DNA of 64,000 bases from Bradyrhizobium ottawaense (lineage in GTDB: Bacteria; Pseudomonadota; Alphaproteobacteria; Rhizobiales; Xanthobacteraceae). Below the pieces are notes generated by a model that was not told where the DNA came from, did no database searches, and worked only from the letters and a program-made list of their open reading frames with translations. Positions 35,876-45,398 of this stretch are shown one piece after another; the stretch's first letter is position 1; each line of letters begins with the position of its first letter. A program made the translations under genes and the position numbers. The stretch covers positions 7,664,001-7,728,000 of the forward strand of contig NZ_CP029425.2 in assembly GCF_002278135.3 (NCBI RefSeq), written 5' to 3'.

Positions 35876-38752
35876 TTGCGTCTGATCAGGTGCCTCGCGC
35901 CCATCGCGCTGGGCCTCATGATTCTTGTCGCCGCGCATCCCGCGCGCGCGCTCGACGCCGTCAGCGTCCGCAGTGACGCGCCCGCGATCGACCTCACCGG
36001 CGTGCTCGAGCATCAGCGCAGCGATGCCGATCGCATCCAGGTCTCCACCGCGCCGGGCACCGACGGCATCGTCCGCCGCATCGAGGTGCGCGCCCGCGAG
36101 GGAGGCCAGAACTGGGTGGTGTTCGCGCTCGCCAACAACACCGACGACCAGCTCGACCGCCTGATCGTCGCCCCGCACTACCGTATCGTCTCCTCGGGGC
36201 TCTTGTGGCCCGACCTCGGCCTGTCGCGCATCGCGACCATCACGCCCTCGACCGGCGACCGGCCTGAGCGGCAGGAAAGCCCGACCGCCGACGTGTTCCG
36301 CGTCACGCTCGACCCCGGCGCCGTCATCACCTTCGTCGCGGAGCTGCGCACCGACAAGCTGCCGCAGCTCTATCTGTGGGAGCCTGAAGCCTACAAGGAC
36401 AAGGTCAACTCGTTCACGCTGTACCAGGGCATCGTGATCGGCATCTCGGGCCTGCTGGCCTTGGTGCTGACCATTCTGTTCGTGGTGAAGGGCAGCATCA
36501 TGTTCCCGGCCGCCGCGGCGCTGGCCTGGGCGGTGCTGGTCTATATCGGCGTCGATTTCGGCTTCTGGGGCAAGGTGCTCGACATGTCGAACAACGCCGA
36601 GCGCATCTGGCGCGCGGCGGGTGAAGCGATTTTGGCGGCCACGCTGCTCGTGTTCCTGTTCGCCTATCTCAACCTCAGCCGCTGGCATGTGCGCTATTCG
36701 CACATCACGGTGGGCTGGCTCGCGTTCCTGGGGTCGCTGGTGGCGCTGGCCCTGTTCGATCCGGCGGTGGCCTCCGGCATCGCGCGCATTTCGCTGGTGC
36801 TGATCGCCTTCGCGGGCTTCGCGCTGATCGTCTATCTCTCCACCCACGGCTTCGACCGCGCAGTGCTCTTGATCCCGACCTGGTTCCTGCTGGTGGTCTG
36901 GGTGGTCGCGGCCGGCATGACGGTCGCGGGTTCCGTGACCAACGACATCGTCGGTCCCGCCCTGCTCGGCGGCCTCGTGCTGATCGTGATGCTGATCGGG
37001 TTCACGGTGATGCAGCACGCTTTTGCCGGCGGCGGCGCCACCACCGGCGTGGTCTCCGACATCGAGCGGCGCGCACTGGCGCTGGCCGGCTCCGGCGATC
37101 TGATCTGGGACTGGGACGTCTCCGCCGACAAGGTCTTCACCAGCCCCGAAACCGAAGCCCTGCTCGGCCTCAAGCGCGGCACGCTCGAAGGGCCCGCGGC
37201 CTCCTGGCTAGAGGTTCTGCATCCGCTCGACCAGGATCGTTTCCGCGCCGCGCTCGACAGCGTGCTCGACCAGCGCCGCGGCCGCCTGGTGCAGGATTTC
37301 CGCCTGCGCACGCCGGACGGCCATTTCATGTGGTTCGCGCTGAAGGCGCGGCCGGTGGTCGGCTCCGACGGCGAGGTCTCGCGCGTGGTCGGCACACTCA
37401 CCGACGTCACCGAGCTGCGCAACGCCGAGGAACGCCTGCTGCACGATTCCGTGCATGACAACCTCACCGGCCTGCCCAACCGCAAACTGTTCATGGACCG
37501 GCTGGGTGCGGTGGCGCATTTCGCCAAGACCATGCCGACGCTGCGACCGACGCTGATGGTGATCGACCTCGACCGCTTCAAGCAAGTCAACGATTCCGTC
37601 GGCATCGCGGTCGGCGATTCCATCCTGTTGACGCTGGCCCGCCGCCTCACCCGCATCCTGAAGCCGCAGGACACGCTGGCGCGGCTTGCCGGCGACCAGT
37701 TCGGCCTGATCCTGCTCTCGGAGCAGGACCCGGCCCGCATCACCGCCTTCGCCGAGACCATCCGCAAGACCATCCGGGCGCCGATCGCCTTCAACGATCG
37801 CGAGATTTTTCTCACGGCCTCGATCGGTCTCGCCCTTTCTGATCCGCAGGTTCAGCTCACGGACGAGATCATCAAGGATGCCGAGCTTGCGATGTATCAC
37901 TCCAAGCGCATCGGCGGCGACCGCATCGACGTCTACAAGCCCGCGATGCGCGCGCGGAAGACCGATCGCCTGACGCTGGAGAGCGAGCTGCGCCGCGCCA
38001 TCGAGCGGCAGGAACTCACGATCCTGTACCAGCCGATCGTGCGGCTGGAAGATCGTTCGGTCGCCGGCTTCGAGGCGCTGGTGCGCTGGGATCACCCGAA
38101 GCTCGGCCGCATGGCACCCTCGGAGTTCATCACCATCGCCGAAGAGACCGGCCTGATCGTCGACCTCGGCATGTTCGTGCTCGACCAGACCGCCAAGCAG
38201 CTCTCGATCTGGCAGCGCGCGATGCGCTCACGCGAGCCGATCTTCGCCTCGGTCAACGTCTCCTCGCGGCAATTGCTGCGGCACGATCTGATCCACGACA
38301 TCCGCACCGTGCTGTCGCGCTCCTCGGTGGCGCGCGGCACGCTCAAGCTGGAATTGACGGAATCGCTGGTGATGGAGAATCCAGAGCACGCAGCGCAGAT
38401 GCTGACGCGGATCCGCGAGCTCGGCACCGGGCTCTCGCTCGACGATTTCGGCACCGGTCATTCGTCACTGGCCTATCTCCAGCGCTTCCCGTTCGACACC
38501 ATCAAGATCGACCAGTCGTTCGTGCGCACCACCAATCGCGGCACGCGCCCGGTGATCCTGAAGTCGATCATCGCGCTCGCGCATGATCTCGGCATGGATG
38601 TGGTCGCCGAAGGCGCCGAGACCGATTCCGACGCGGTCGAGCTCTACCAGATGGGCTGCGAATACGCGCAAGGCTTTGCCTTCGGCGAGCCGATGGACGC
38701 GGACGCCGCGATGCGGCTATTGACCGAAGTGCGGCTCGAAGCGGCGAGCTGA
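35876..38752 (+). CDS. Membrane sensor with PAS, degenerate GGDEF and EAL domains
   Basis: 958 aa from a TTG start (GGAGAA just upstream). Signal peptide (1-26), a periplasmic sensory domain (~27-180), about seven TM helices (~185-385, 7TM-DISM-like), a PAS fold (~400-515), GGDEF (~520-680) and EAL (~695-950). The GGDEF motif reads AGDQF near 604, so cyclase activity is doubtful. The EAL domain is intact (FEALVRWDHP near 730; ELTESLVMEN; LDDFGTGHSSLAYLQRFPFD; Lys-Ile-Asp-Gln), so it is most likely a c-di-GMP phosphodiesterase. It adjusts motility or biofilm state in response to a periplasmic signal. Confidence 0.9.
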   Translation: MRLIRCLAPIALGLMILVAAHPARALDAVSVRSDAPAIDLTGVLEHQRSDADRIQVSTAPGTDGIVRRIEVRAREGGQNWVVFALANNTDDQLDRLIVAPHYRIVSSGLLWPDLGLSRIATITPSTGDRPERQESPTADVFRVTLDPGAVITFVAELRTDKLPQLYLWEPEAYKDKVNSFTLYQGIVIGISGLLALVLTILFVVKGSIMFPAAAALAWAVLVYIGVDFGFWGKVLDMSNNAERIWRAAGEAILAATLLVFLFAYLNLSRWHVRYSHITVGWLAFLGSLVALALFDPAVASGIARISLVLIAFAGFALIVYLSTHGFDRAVLLIPTWFLLVVWVVAAGMTVAGSVTNDIVGPALLGGLVLIVMLIGFTVMQHAFAGGGATTGVVSDIERRALALAGSGDLIWDWDVSADKVFTSPETEALLGLKRGTLEGPAASWLEVLHPLDQDRFRAALDSVLDQRRGRLVQDFRLRTPDGHFMWFALKARPVVGSDGEVSRVVGTLTDVTELRNAEERLLHDSVHDNLTGLPNRKLFMDRLGAVAHFAKTMPTLRPTLMVIDLDRFKQVNDSVGIAVGDSILLTLARRLTRILKPQDTLARLAGDQFGLILLSEQDPARITAFAETIRKTIRAPIAFNDREIFLTASIGLALSDPQVQLTDEIIKDAELAMYHSKRIGGDRIDVYKPAMRARKTDRLTLESELRRAIERQELTILYQPIVRLEDRSVAGFEALVRWDHPKLGRMAPSEFITIAEETGLIVDLGMFVLDQTAKQLSIWQRAMRSREPIFASVNVSSRQLLRHDLIHDIRTVLSRSSVARGTLKLELTESLVMENPEHAAQMLTRIRELGTGLSLDDFGTGHSSLAYLQRFPFDTIKIDQSFVRTTNRGTRPVILKSIIALAHDLGMDVVAEGAETDSDAVELYQMGCEYAQGFAFGEPMDADAAMRLLTEVRLEAAS

Positions 38753-38771
38753 ACTCGCCGCGCGTCCGGTA

Positions 38772-38868
38772 TCGTAGGGTGGGCAAAGGCGCGAAGCGTC
38801 GTGCCCACCATACATCCAGCACCGCAAAGAAGTGGTGGGCACGCTTACGCTTTGCCCACCCTACGATA
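38772..38868. repeat. Intergenic palindromic repeat, family F (TCGTAGGGTGGGCAAA)
   Basis: TCGTAGGGTGGGCAAAGGCG ... GTGCCCACCAT on the left, TGGTGGGCACGCTTACGC TTTGCCCACCCTACGAT on the right: a near-perfect palindrome of ~97 bp. A related unit with GTTAGCC in place of GCAAAGG is at 53344-53461. Confidence 0.9.
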
Positions 38869-38900
38869 CTTTCCCCCTGGTGAAGGACGAACGCACGCCG

Positions 38901-39164
38901 CTACCGCCGCCCGTCCTTCTTCATCTTCGTGAACCGCACGCTCTGGCCGTCCGGCATCCGCACTGCCTTGAACCCGGCAGCAAGGCAGGCTTCGCGTTGC
39001 GGCATCTGGATGTCGGGGCTGCGCAGGCTGTCCCACCATGAGGCCCGATTGGCCGCGCGCGGCAGGGCCGCGCCGATGATCTCTTCGATCTGTTCGAAGC
39101 TCAGGACGAATTCGGCCTGCTTCTGCCGCAGCAGATAGTCGCGCAACGCGTCGTAGTCGTTCAC
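38901..39164 (-). CDS. Small DUF7662-like protein
   Basis: 87 aa. MNDYDALRDYLLRQKQAEF start, LSFEQIEEIIGAALPRAANRASWW core, then ACLAAGFKAVRMPDGQSVRF. The pattern (YDALRxYL ... LPxxAR..xWW ... AGF) matches a small widespread family often annotated as hypothetical or DUF7662. No membrane segment. It lies between two c-di-GMP enzyme genes on the opposite strand; no function is known. Confidence 0.7.
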   Translation of the reverse strand: MNDYDALRDYLLRQKQAEFVLSFEQIEEIIGAALPRAANRASWWDSLRSPDIQMPQREACLAAGFKAVRMPDGQSVRFTKMKKDGRR

Positions 39165-39335
39165 AATTGTCCTCTCGTCCGAACCCCAACCTGCTCAAAT
39201 GAGCCCGCTCACATCCGGGCTGCCCAAAACCGTGAGCGGCGTAAACCGATTCTTAACTCACTACGGCAGCGTTGTTCCACCTTAAACACTACTCAAGATT
39301 TCGGGCGCATCCACTAGGGGTATCGGGAGCAAGCG

Positions 39336-40832
39336 ATGCTGTCTGGATGGCGCGAAGTCATGGCCCGCCGGCCGTGGCGGATTTCGGCGAAGCTGCTGAT
39401 CATCTCGTCCGTGGTGACGGTGATCGGCTTTTCCGCCATTTGCGTCAACGTCATGCTCGACATGCGCCGGGGCGAGGAGGCGCTTGCCCGCCAGACGCTG
39501 GAGAACCTCGCGACCACCATCCAGTCCGACGTCAGCCGCAACGTCGAGATCTACGACCTGGCGCTGAAGGCGGTCGCCAGCAACATGCTGCTGCCCGAGC
39601 TCGCGACCGTGTCGAAGCCGATCCGTCACCTGATCCTGTTCGATCATGCGACGACGGCGAGGCATTTCGGCGCCATCCAGGTGTTCGACGCCGAGGGCAG
39701 GCTGGCCATCGACGCTTCCACGCTCGATCCCCTCCCCGAGAACCGGAGCGAGGAGGAGTATTTCAGGGTTCACCGCGACAATCCCGACGTCGGGCTGTTC
39801 ATCAGCCGCCCGATGCTGTTCCGCGGCGCCTACGCGATCGTGCTGAGCCGTCGCATCAGCGATACCGACGGCGGCTTCCTCGGCGTCGTCGCCGGCTCGA
39901 TCCGCTTCAGCTATTTCCACGAATTGTTCGAGCGGCTGAATCTCGATCCTGAAGACACCATCACCGTGCTCAGGCGTGACCGCACCATCATGATGCGGCG
40001 GCCGTTCGATCTCGACATCATCGGCACCAATTTGAACGACCGCCGGACGTGGAAGGCCGACAATCTCCCGGTCGGCACCGCCTATTCGGGAAAGGGCCCG
40101 GTCGATCCGACGCCGCGGCTCTATGTCCGCAGCGCCGACAACGGGCCGCTGTTCGTGGTGGCGGGCAAGCCGCTGACTGCGGTTTTCGCGCTCTGGCAGA
40201 AGGAGGCGTATCGCATCGGCGCCGTGGTGCTGGCGCTCGCGCTGTTCGTGCTGGGATCGACGCTCGTGCTCGCGCGCGAGATCGGCCGCCGCGCCGAGGC
40301 CGAGCGCAAGCTCGAGGAGATGGCGACGACGGACGCGCTCACCGGCCTGAAGAACCGCCGCAAGTTCGATACCGTCATCGACGTCGAATGGCGGCGCGCA
40401 ATGCGGCAGAAGGCGCCGGTCGCGCTGTTGATGATCGATGCCGATCACTTCAAGGCCTACAACGACACGTTCGGCCATCAGGCCGGCGACCAGGTGCTGG
40501 TCGGCATCGCCATCTGCATTTCCGATTCGGTGAGCCGGGCCGGCGACTGCGCCGCGCGCTATGGCGGCGAGGAATTCGCGGTGCTGCTCCCCAACACGTC
40601 TGCGACCGACGCCTTCAAGGTCGCCGAGACGATCCGCCTCAAGGTGCAGGGCTGGTCTGACGACGAGGTGACGTTGACGGTCTCCTGCGGCGTCGCCAGC
40701 CTCGTTCCCACCGCCGGCATGGACTGGGCGATCCTGGTCGCCGCCGCCGACAAGGCGCTCTATGCGGCGAAGGCGGGCGGACGCAATCAGTCCGTGGTTG
40801 CGAGCCTGCCGAAGCTGTCGCTGGTGGCGTGA
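39336..40832 (+). CDS. Diguanylate cyclase with periplasmic Cache-type sensor
   Basis: 498 aa. TM1 (~15-37), a periplasmic region (~38-285) of PDC/Cache type, TM2 (~290-312), then a GGDEF domain (~330-490). The catalytic motif is intact (RYGGEEFAVLLPN, near 410), and an inhibitory I-site RxxD (RAGD) lies exactly five residues before it, so product inhibition by c-di-GMP is expected. Start ATG follows GGGAGCAAGC. Likely an active cyclase opposing the phosphodiesterase encoded 0.6 kb upstream. Confidence 0.92.
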   Translation: MLSGWREVMARRPWRISAKLLIISSVVTVIGFSAICVNVMLDMRRGEEALARQTLENLATTIQSDVSRNVEIYDLALKAVASNMLLPELATVSKPIRHLILFDHATTARHFGAIQVFDAEGRLAIDASTLDPLPENRSEEEYFRVHRDNPDVGLFISRPMLFRGAYAIVLSRRISDTDGGFLGVVAGSIRFSYFHELFERLNLDPEDTITVLRRDRTIMMRRPFDLDIIGTNLNDRRTWKADNLPVGTAYSGKGPVDPTPRLYVRSADNGPLFVVAGKPLTAVFALWQKEAYRIGAVVLALALFVLGSTLVLAREIGRRAEAERKLEEMATTDALTGLKNRRKFDTVIDVEWRRAMRQKAPVALLMIDADHFKAYNDTFGHQAGDQVLVGIAICISDSVSRAGDCAARYGGEEFAVLLPNTSATDAFKVAETIRLKVQGWSDDEVTLTVSCGVASLVPTAGMDWAILVAAADKALYAAKAGGRNQSVVASLPKLSLVA

Positions 40833-40866
40833 GTGTTGTAAGCGGAGCCGCGCGCCACATCCCCGG

Positions 40867-40997
40867 TGTCGTCCCGGCGAAGGCCGGGACCCAAGCCACA
40901 GGGAAGAGTTTGGCGAAGACTCGCAGTTCGGTACTGCTACCGACTGCAATCGATGAATCACGCGGTATGGGTCCCGGCCTTCGCCGGGACGACACCG
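40867..40997. repeat. Intergenic palindromic repeat, family A (variant)
   Basis: GTGTCGTCCCGGCGAAGG CCGGGACCCAAGCCACAGG on the left, TATGGGTCCCGGCCTTCGCC GGGACGACACCGA on the right. Between convergent cyclase and galU genes. Confidence 0.87.
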
Positions 40998-41009
40998 AGA
41001 GTGTAGCGA

Positions 41010-41885
41010 CTACTGCCCCAGATACTTCTTCATCTCCGCGATCAGCCCGTCCCGCAGCTCCGGGCGCTTCAGGCCGTAGGCGATGTTGGCGCGGAGGAAG
41101 CCGGGCTTGGAGCCGCAATCATGGCGCTCGCCCTCGAACTCGACGCCGTAGAACTTCTGCGACTTGGCAAGGCCGATCATGGCGTCGGTGAGCTGGATCT
41201 CGCCGCCGGCGCCGCGCTCCTGTGTCTCGAGGATCTTGAAGATCTCAGGCTGCAGGATGTAGCGGCCGGTGATCGAGAGATTGGAGGGCGCGGTGCCCTT
41301 GGCCGGCTTCTCGACCATGCCGTCGACCTCGAACATCTTGCCGTTGCGCTTGCCGACGCCGCAGATGCCGTATTGATGGGTGAGATGGTCGGGCACCGCC
41401 TCGACCGCGACCAGGTTGGATTTCTCGCCGAGCGTCGACGCCGTCTCGATCATTTGCTTGAGGCAGCCGGGCGAGTTGAGCACGAGCTCGTCGGGCAGCA
41501 CGACGGCGAACGGCTCTTTGCCGACGATGTCGCGCGCGCACCAGACCGCGTGACCGAGGCCGAGCGGCGCCTGCTGGCGGGTGAAGCTGACGGCGCCGGC
41601 TTCAGGCTGGTTCTGCGCCAAAATCTCCTGCTCGGCCTTCTTGCCGCGCTGGCTGAGCGTCGCATCGAGCTCGAACATCCGGTCGAAGTGATCTTCGATG
41701 ACATTCTTGTTGCGGCCGGTGACGAAGATGAAGTGCTCGATGCCGGCCTCCCTCGCCTCGTCATAGACGTACTGGATCAGCGGCTTGTCGACGATGGTCA
41801 GCATTTCCTTCGGCATCGCCTTGGTGGCGGGCAGGACACGGGTGCCGAGGCCGGCGACGGGGAATACGGCTTTGCGAATTTTCAT
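41010..41885 (-). CDS. galU: UTP-glucose-1-phosphate uridylyltransferase
   Basis: 291 aa, full length for GalU. It makes UDP-glucose, the precursor of exopolysaccharide, lipopolysaccharide and cyclic glucans. Motifs: KAVFPVAGLGTRVLPATKAMPKEM split across residues 5-28 (nucleotide loop), IVDKPLIQYVYDEA near 31, LGLGHAVWCARD near 106, FAVVLPDEL near 125, and VEKPAKGTAPSNL near 195. The frame is open 28 codons upstream, but the ATG at 41885 gives the usual MKIRKAVFPVAG start. Confidence 0.95.
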   Translation of the reverse strand: MKIRKAVFPVAGLGTRVLPATKAMPKEMLTIVDKPLIQYVYDEAREAGIEHFIFVTGRNKNVIEDHFDRMFELDATLSQRGKKAEQEILAQNQPEAGAVSFTRQQAPLGLGHAVWCARDIVGKEPFAVVLPDELVLNSPGCLKQMIETASTLGEKSNLVAVEAVPDHLTHQYGICGVGKRNGKMFEVDGMVEKPAKGTAPSNLSITGRYILQPEIFKILETQERGAGGEIQLTDAMIGLAKSQKFYGVEFEGERHDCGSKPGFLRANIAYGLKRPELRDGLIAEMKKYLGQ

Positions 41886-42067
41886 GTGATTGATCGAATA
41901 CCTGGGGGCACATGGGAACGGCGGAACGGAGCAATGGCATCTTGCTAGCCTGTTTGCAGCCGCCAACAAAGGCGGATGTGGGGCCTCACCCGCGCAGAGT
42001 TAAGAAAAAGGCCGCCACCAAAATTTCACGTTTGTTAAGCTATTGGCAACGGTAACCGGGCCTCCTG

Positions 42068-43486
42068 ATGGCAGATTTTTGGAAGGCCGATGGGTGGGAC
42101 ATGATGCAATTGGTGGCAGGGCAGGCAAGACGGGCAGGATCCGTGACCGGCGCGGCGATGATCGCGGCCGCTCTGCTGCTGCCCGTCAGCGCGCACGCCC
42201 AGGCGCAGAACGGCCTGTCCAATCTGTTCGGCGGCATCTTCTCGGGCCCCAACGCTGCGCCCTCGCAACCTGCGCCCGGTCCCGGCGGCGCTCTCCCCTG
42301 GAGCGGTGAGGACGGGGCTTCCGGCCATCCGCTGATGACGGCCGCGGCGATCCGCGAGGCCGCCGGCAATTTCAGCAATTGCGTTGCCGCGATGTGGCCC
42401 GATGCCGCACGGCGCAACATCACCCAGGAAAACTTCCAGCGCTTCACGGCCGGGCTCTCACCCGATCTGCGCATCATGGACCTGATGGACTCGCAGCCGG
42501 AGTTCACAAAATCGATCTGGGACTATCTCGACATCCTCGTGAACGACAACCGCCTCGCCAAGGGCCGCGAGATCCTCGCCAAGTACAAGGCGCAGTTCGA
42601 CGCCACCGAAAAGGCCACTGGCGTCGACCGCTTCATCATCGCCTCGATCTGGGGCATCGAGTCCAATTACTCGACGCAGATGGGCGATCGCAGCGTGCTG
42701 CAATCGACCGCGACGCTCGCCTGCATCGGCCGCCGCCAGGCCTATTTCAAGGACGAGTTCCTCTCCGCGCTGGAGATCCTCAACCGCGGCGACCTCAGGC
42801 CGGAGCAGATGCGCGGCTCCTGGGCCGGCGCGTTCGGCCCGACCCAGTTCATGCCGACCGCGTTCAAGCGCTTTGCTGTCGACGGCGATGGCGACGGGCG
42901 GCGCGACGTCGTCGACAATCCGACCGACCTGATCGCATCGACCGCCAACAACCTGAAGAAGGACGGCTGGCAGGCCAGTCAGACCTGGGGCTTTGAGGTC
43001 GTGGTGCCCCAGGGGTTCAACTACATGCTGGCCGACCGCGCCAAGGCGATGACGATCGCGCAATGGGAGAAGCTCGGGCTGAAGCGGGCGACGGGCCAGC
43101 CGTTCCCGCATCCGGCGGAGAAAGCCTATCTGCTGGCCCCCGCCGGCGCGCAGGGGCCCGGCTTCCTGATGCTGCAGAATTACCGCGTCATCATGAAATA
43201 CAACCCGGCCGAGGCCTATGCGCTGGCGATCGGCCATTTCGCCGACCGCCTGCGCGGAGGGCAGCCCTTCGTGCAGCCCTGGCCGCGGCAGGAGCGCGAG
43301 CTGTCGCGCACCGAGCGGCTGGAGCTGCAGCAGCTGCTGGCCCAGCGCGGCTTCTACAAGGGCACCCCGGACGGCCAGTTCGGCGGCCAGACCCGGGAAG
43401 CCCTGCGCAATTTCCAGGCCTCGATCGGAGTGCCCGCGGACGGTTTTGCCTCCTCGGACGCACTGGAACGGCTGCGCGGACGGTAA
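42068..43486 (+). CDS. Lytic murein transglycosylase, MltB family with PG-binding domain
   Basis: 472 aa. A hydrophobic signal (~25-45, ending AHAQAQ) is followed by a Pro/Gly-rich linker, the SLT_2/MltB catalytic domain (~85-385) and a peptidoglycan-binding domain (~405-470, LQQLLAQRGFYKGTPDGQFG). The catalytic Glu lies in SIWGIESNYST near 197; GSWAGAFGPTQFMPTAFKRF is also diagnostic. It cleaves glycan strands to 1,6-anhydro-muropeptides. ATGs at 42068, 42101 and 42104 are possible starts; the later ones give a more standard signal peptide. Next to an SGNH-family envelope protein. Confidence 0.92.
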   Translation: MADFWKADGWDMMQLVAGQARRAGSVTGAAMIAAALLLPVSAHAQAQNGLSNLFGGIFSGPNAAPSQPAPGPGGALPWSGEDGASGHPLMTAAAIREAAGNFSNCVAAMWPDAARRNITQENFQRFTAGLSPDLRIMDLMDSQPEFTKSIWDYLDILVNDNRLAKGREILAKYKAQFDATEKATGVDRFIIASIWGIESNYSTQMGDRSVLQSTATLACIGRRQAYFKDEFLSALEILNRGDLRPEQMRGSWAGAFGPTQFMPTAFKRFAVDGDGDGRRDVVDNPTDLIASTANNLKKDGWQASQTWGFEVVVPQGFNYMLADRAKAMTIAQWEKLGLKRATGQPFPHPAEKAYLLAPAGAQGPGFLMLQNYRVIMKYNPAEAYALAIGHFADRLRGGQPFVQPWPRQERELSRTERLELQQLLAQRGFYKGTPDGQFGGQTREALRNFQASIGVPADGFASSDALERLRGR

Positions 43487-43657
43487 AATCGCGCCGAAAG
43501 TAACCCTGAACGGGGATTTTGGCAGGCAGCCTTGACGTAGGCGGCTGTTCCCCGGTGTATGGGTTCAAGAATCTGCAACGGAATTTGCCCGTTTGGCGCC
43601 TGATTCCGTTATTATATTGAGCTACCTCCGATCCCCATTGCGTTGGCCCGAGATCGC

Positions 43658-45367
43658 ATGTCGAAGCCGAAGTCCCTGTTCAAGGCGCTGACCGAGACCG
43701 GCCCGTTGATCGCGCTGGGGACGGCGCTTGCGATTCTGGTCTCGGTCGCAGGGCCTGCCTCGGCGCAGTTCTTCAACTTCCCCGGCTTCGGCGGCCCGCC
43801 GCAGCGTTCGGCTCCGCCACCACAACGGGGCGGTGGCGGAGGCGGCGGCTGGTTCGGCGGCGACTTCTTCACGCCGTTCCAGCAGCAACAGCCGCAGGCG
43901 CCACGCCAGGATTTTTCGCGCGCGCCGGCGCCAGCCAAGCGCGACACCATCCCTGAGAAGAACGTGCTGGTGATCGGCGACGCCATGGCCGACTGGCTCG
44001 CCTATGGCCTGGAAGACGCCTACACCGAGCAGCCCGACATGGGCGTGATCCGCAAGCACAAGACCACGTCCGGTCTGATCAAGTACCAGCCGCGCGGCGA
44101 GCCCGCGGATTGGACGACTGCCGCAAGGGGCATCCTCGAGACCGAAAAGCCCGACGTGATCGTCGTCATGCTGGGTCTCAACGACCGCAGCGCGATCCGC
44201 GAGCCCGTCGCCGACAAGACGGACAAGGCCGCCGCAGACAAGGACAAGAAGAACGACAAGGGCGCGCGCGCCAAACAGCCAGCGAAGCCGGGGGACGCCA
44301 AGCCCGGCAACGACACCGCCGCCAAGCCCGACGACAAGCCTGCCGATGCCGATCTGCCGCAGGACGACGCCGACAATGCCGACGCGCCGGCGGCCGCGCC
44401 CGAAAAGACGGCCCGCAATCCGAACGGCCTCTACGAATTCCGCGACGACCGCTGGGTCGAGCTCTACGGCAAGAAGATCGAGGAGCTCGCTAACGTCCTC
44501 AAGACGAAGGGCGTGCCGGTGCTGTGGGTCGGCCTTCCCGCCATCCGCGGGCAGAAGGGCACGGCGGACATGCTGTTCCTGGATTCGCTCTATCGCGAAG
44601 GCGCGGCCAAGGCCGGCATTACCTATGTCGACGTCTGGGATGGGTTTGTCGACGAGGCCGGCCGCTTCCTCCAGAAGGGTCCGGACTTCGAAGGCCAGAT
44701 CCGTCAGCTCCGCAGCTCTGACGGCGTCTTCTTCACAAAGCCCGGCGCGCGCAAGCTCGCGCACTATGTCGAGCGCGAGATCACGCGCCTGCTGGCAGGA
44801 CGCTCCGGCCCGATCGCGCTGCCGAGCGAGCCGGCGACGCCCGACACCAGCGCCGAGCCCGGCAAACCCGCACCGCGGCCGCTGGCGGGGCCGATCGTGC
44901 CGCTGGTTGCGGCCTCGATCTCGACCGATCAATTGCTGGGCGGCCCGGGCTCGCGTCCCGCCGCCGTCGATGCGCTGGCTGCGAAGACGATGGTGAAGGG
45001 CGAGCCGCTGGCCGCTCCAGCCGGCCGGGCCGACGATTATGCCTGGCCGCGCCGCGAAGTCGGCCGCGAGCAGGCCAAGGGCGATACGCCGATGGCCGCG
45101 ACGACGCCCGACGGCGGCGCGCCTTCCGCATCGCCGGGCGCAGCCGCGGCGATCGCGCCGCCAAGGCTCGCGCCGAAGAAGCCGCCGGTGGTGCAGCAGC
45201 CGGCACAGGCCCAGCCGTCGTTCCGCGATTTCTTCGGCTTCGGCTCTCCGCAGCCGGCGCCAGCACCGCGTCAACTGGCGCCTGCGCCGCGCAACCCAAA
45301 TCCGGCCAATCCAGGGATTCCTCGTCCGCCCGGCAGCGTCGGGCGCTCGGCGGAGATGTTCCGGTAG
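43658..45367 (+). CDS. SGNH/DUF459 family protein lacking canonical catalytic residues
   Basis: 569 aa. Signal or anchor at ~15-37 (LIALGTALAILVSVAGPASA), a Gly/Pro/Gln-rich segment, then an SGNH-like fold (~97-390). Block I reads VLVIGDAMADWLAYGLE, with Ala where the nucleophile Ser of GDSL enzymes sits; block III LGLNDRSAI is present; block V reads SDGVFFTKPGARKLAHY, with Phe at the usual His. A ~65-residue Lys/Asp/Ala-rich insertion (~195-255) interrupts the domain, and the last ~170 residues are Pro/Ala-rich. A TTG 5 codons upstream is an alternative start. It follows the transglycosylase by 171 bp. Possibly a non-catalytic envelope protein; function unknown. Confidence 0.82.
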   Translation: MSKPKSLFKALTETGPLIALGTALAILVSVAGPASAQFFNFPGFGGPPQRSAPPPQRGGGGGGGWFGGDFFTPFQQQQPQAPRQDFSRAPAPAKRDTIPEKNVLVIGDAMADWLAYGLEDAYTEQPDMGVIRKHKTTSGLIKYQPRGEPADWTTAARGILETEKPDVIVVMLGLNDRSAIREPVADKTDKAAADKDKKNDKGARAKQPAKPGDAKPGNDTAAKPDDKPADADLPQDDADNADAPAAAPEKTARNPNGLYEFRDDRWVELYGKKIEELANVLKTKGVPVLWVGLPAIRGQKGTADMLFLDSLYREGAAKAGITYVDVWDGFVDEAGRFLQKGPDFEGQIRQLRSSDGVFFTKPGARKLAHYVEREITRLLAGRSGPIALPSEPATPDTSAEPGKPAPRPLAGPIVPLVAASISTDQLLGGPGSRPAAVDALAAKTMVKGEPLAAPAGRADDYAWPRREVGREQAKGDTPMAATTPDGGAPSASPGAAAAIAPPRLAPKKPPVVQQPAQAQPSFRDFFGFGSPQPAPAPRQLAPAPRNPNPANPGIPRPPGSVGRSAEMFR

Positions 45368-45398
45368 TTCCCGGAGTTGCTCTTCCCGGAGTTGCTCG

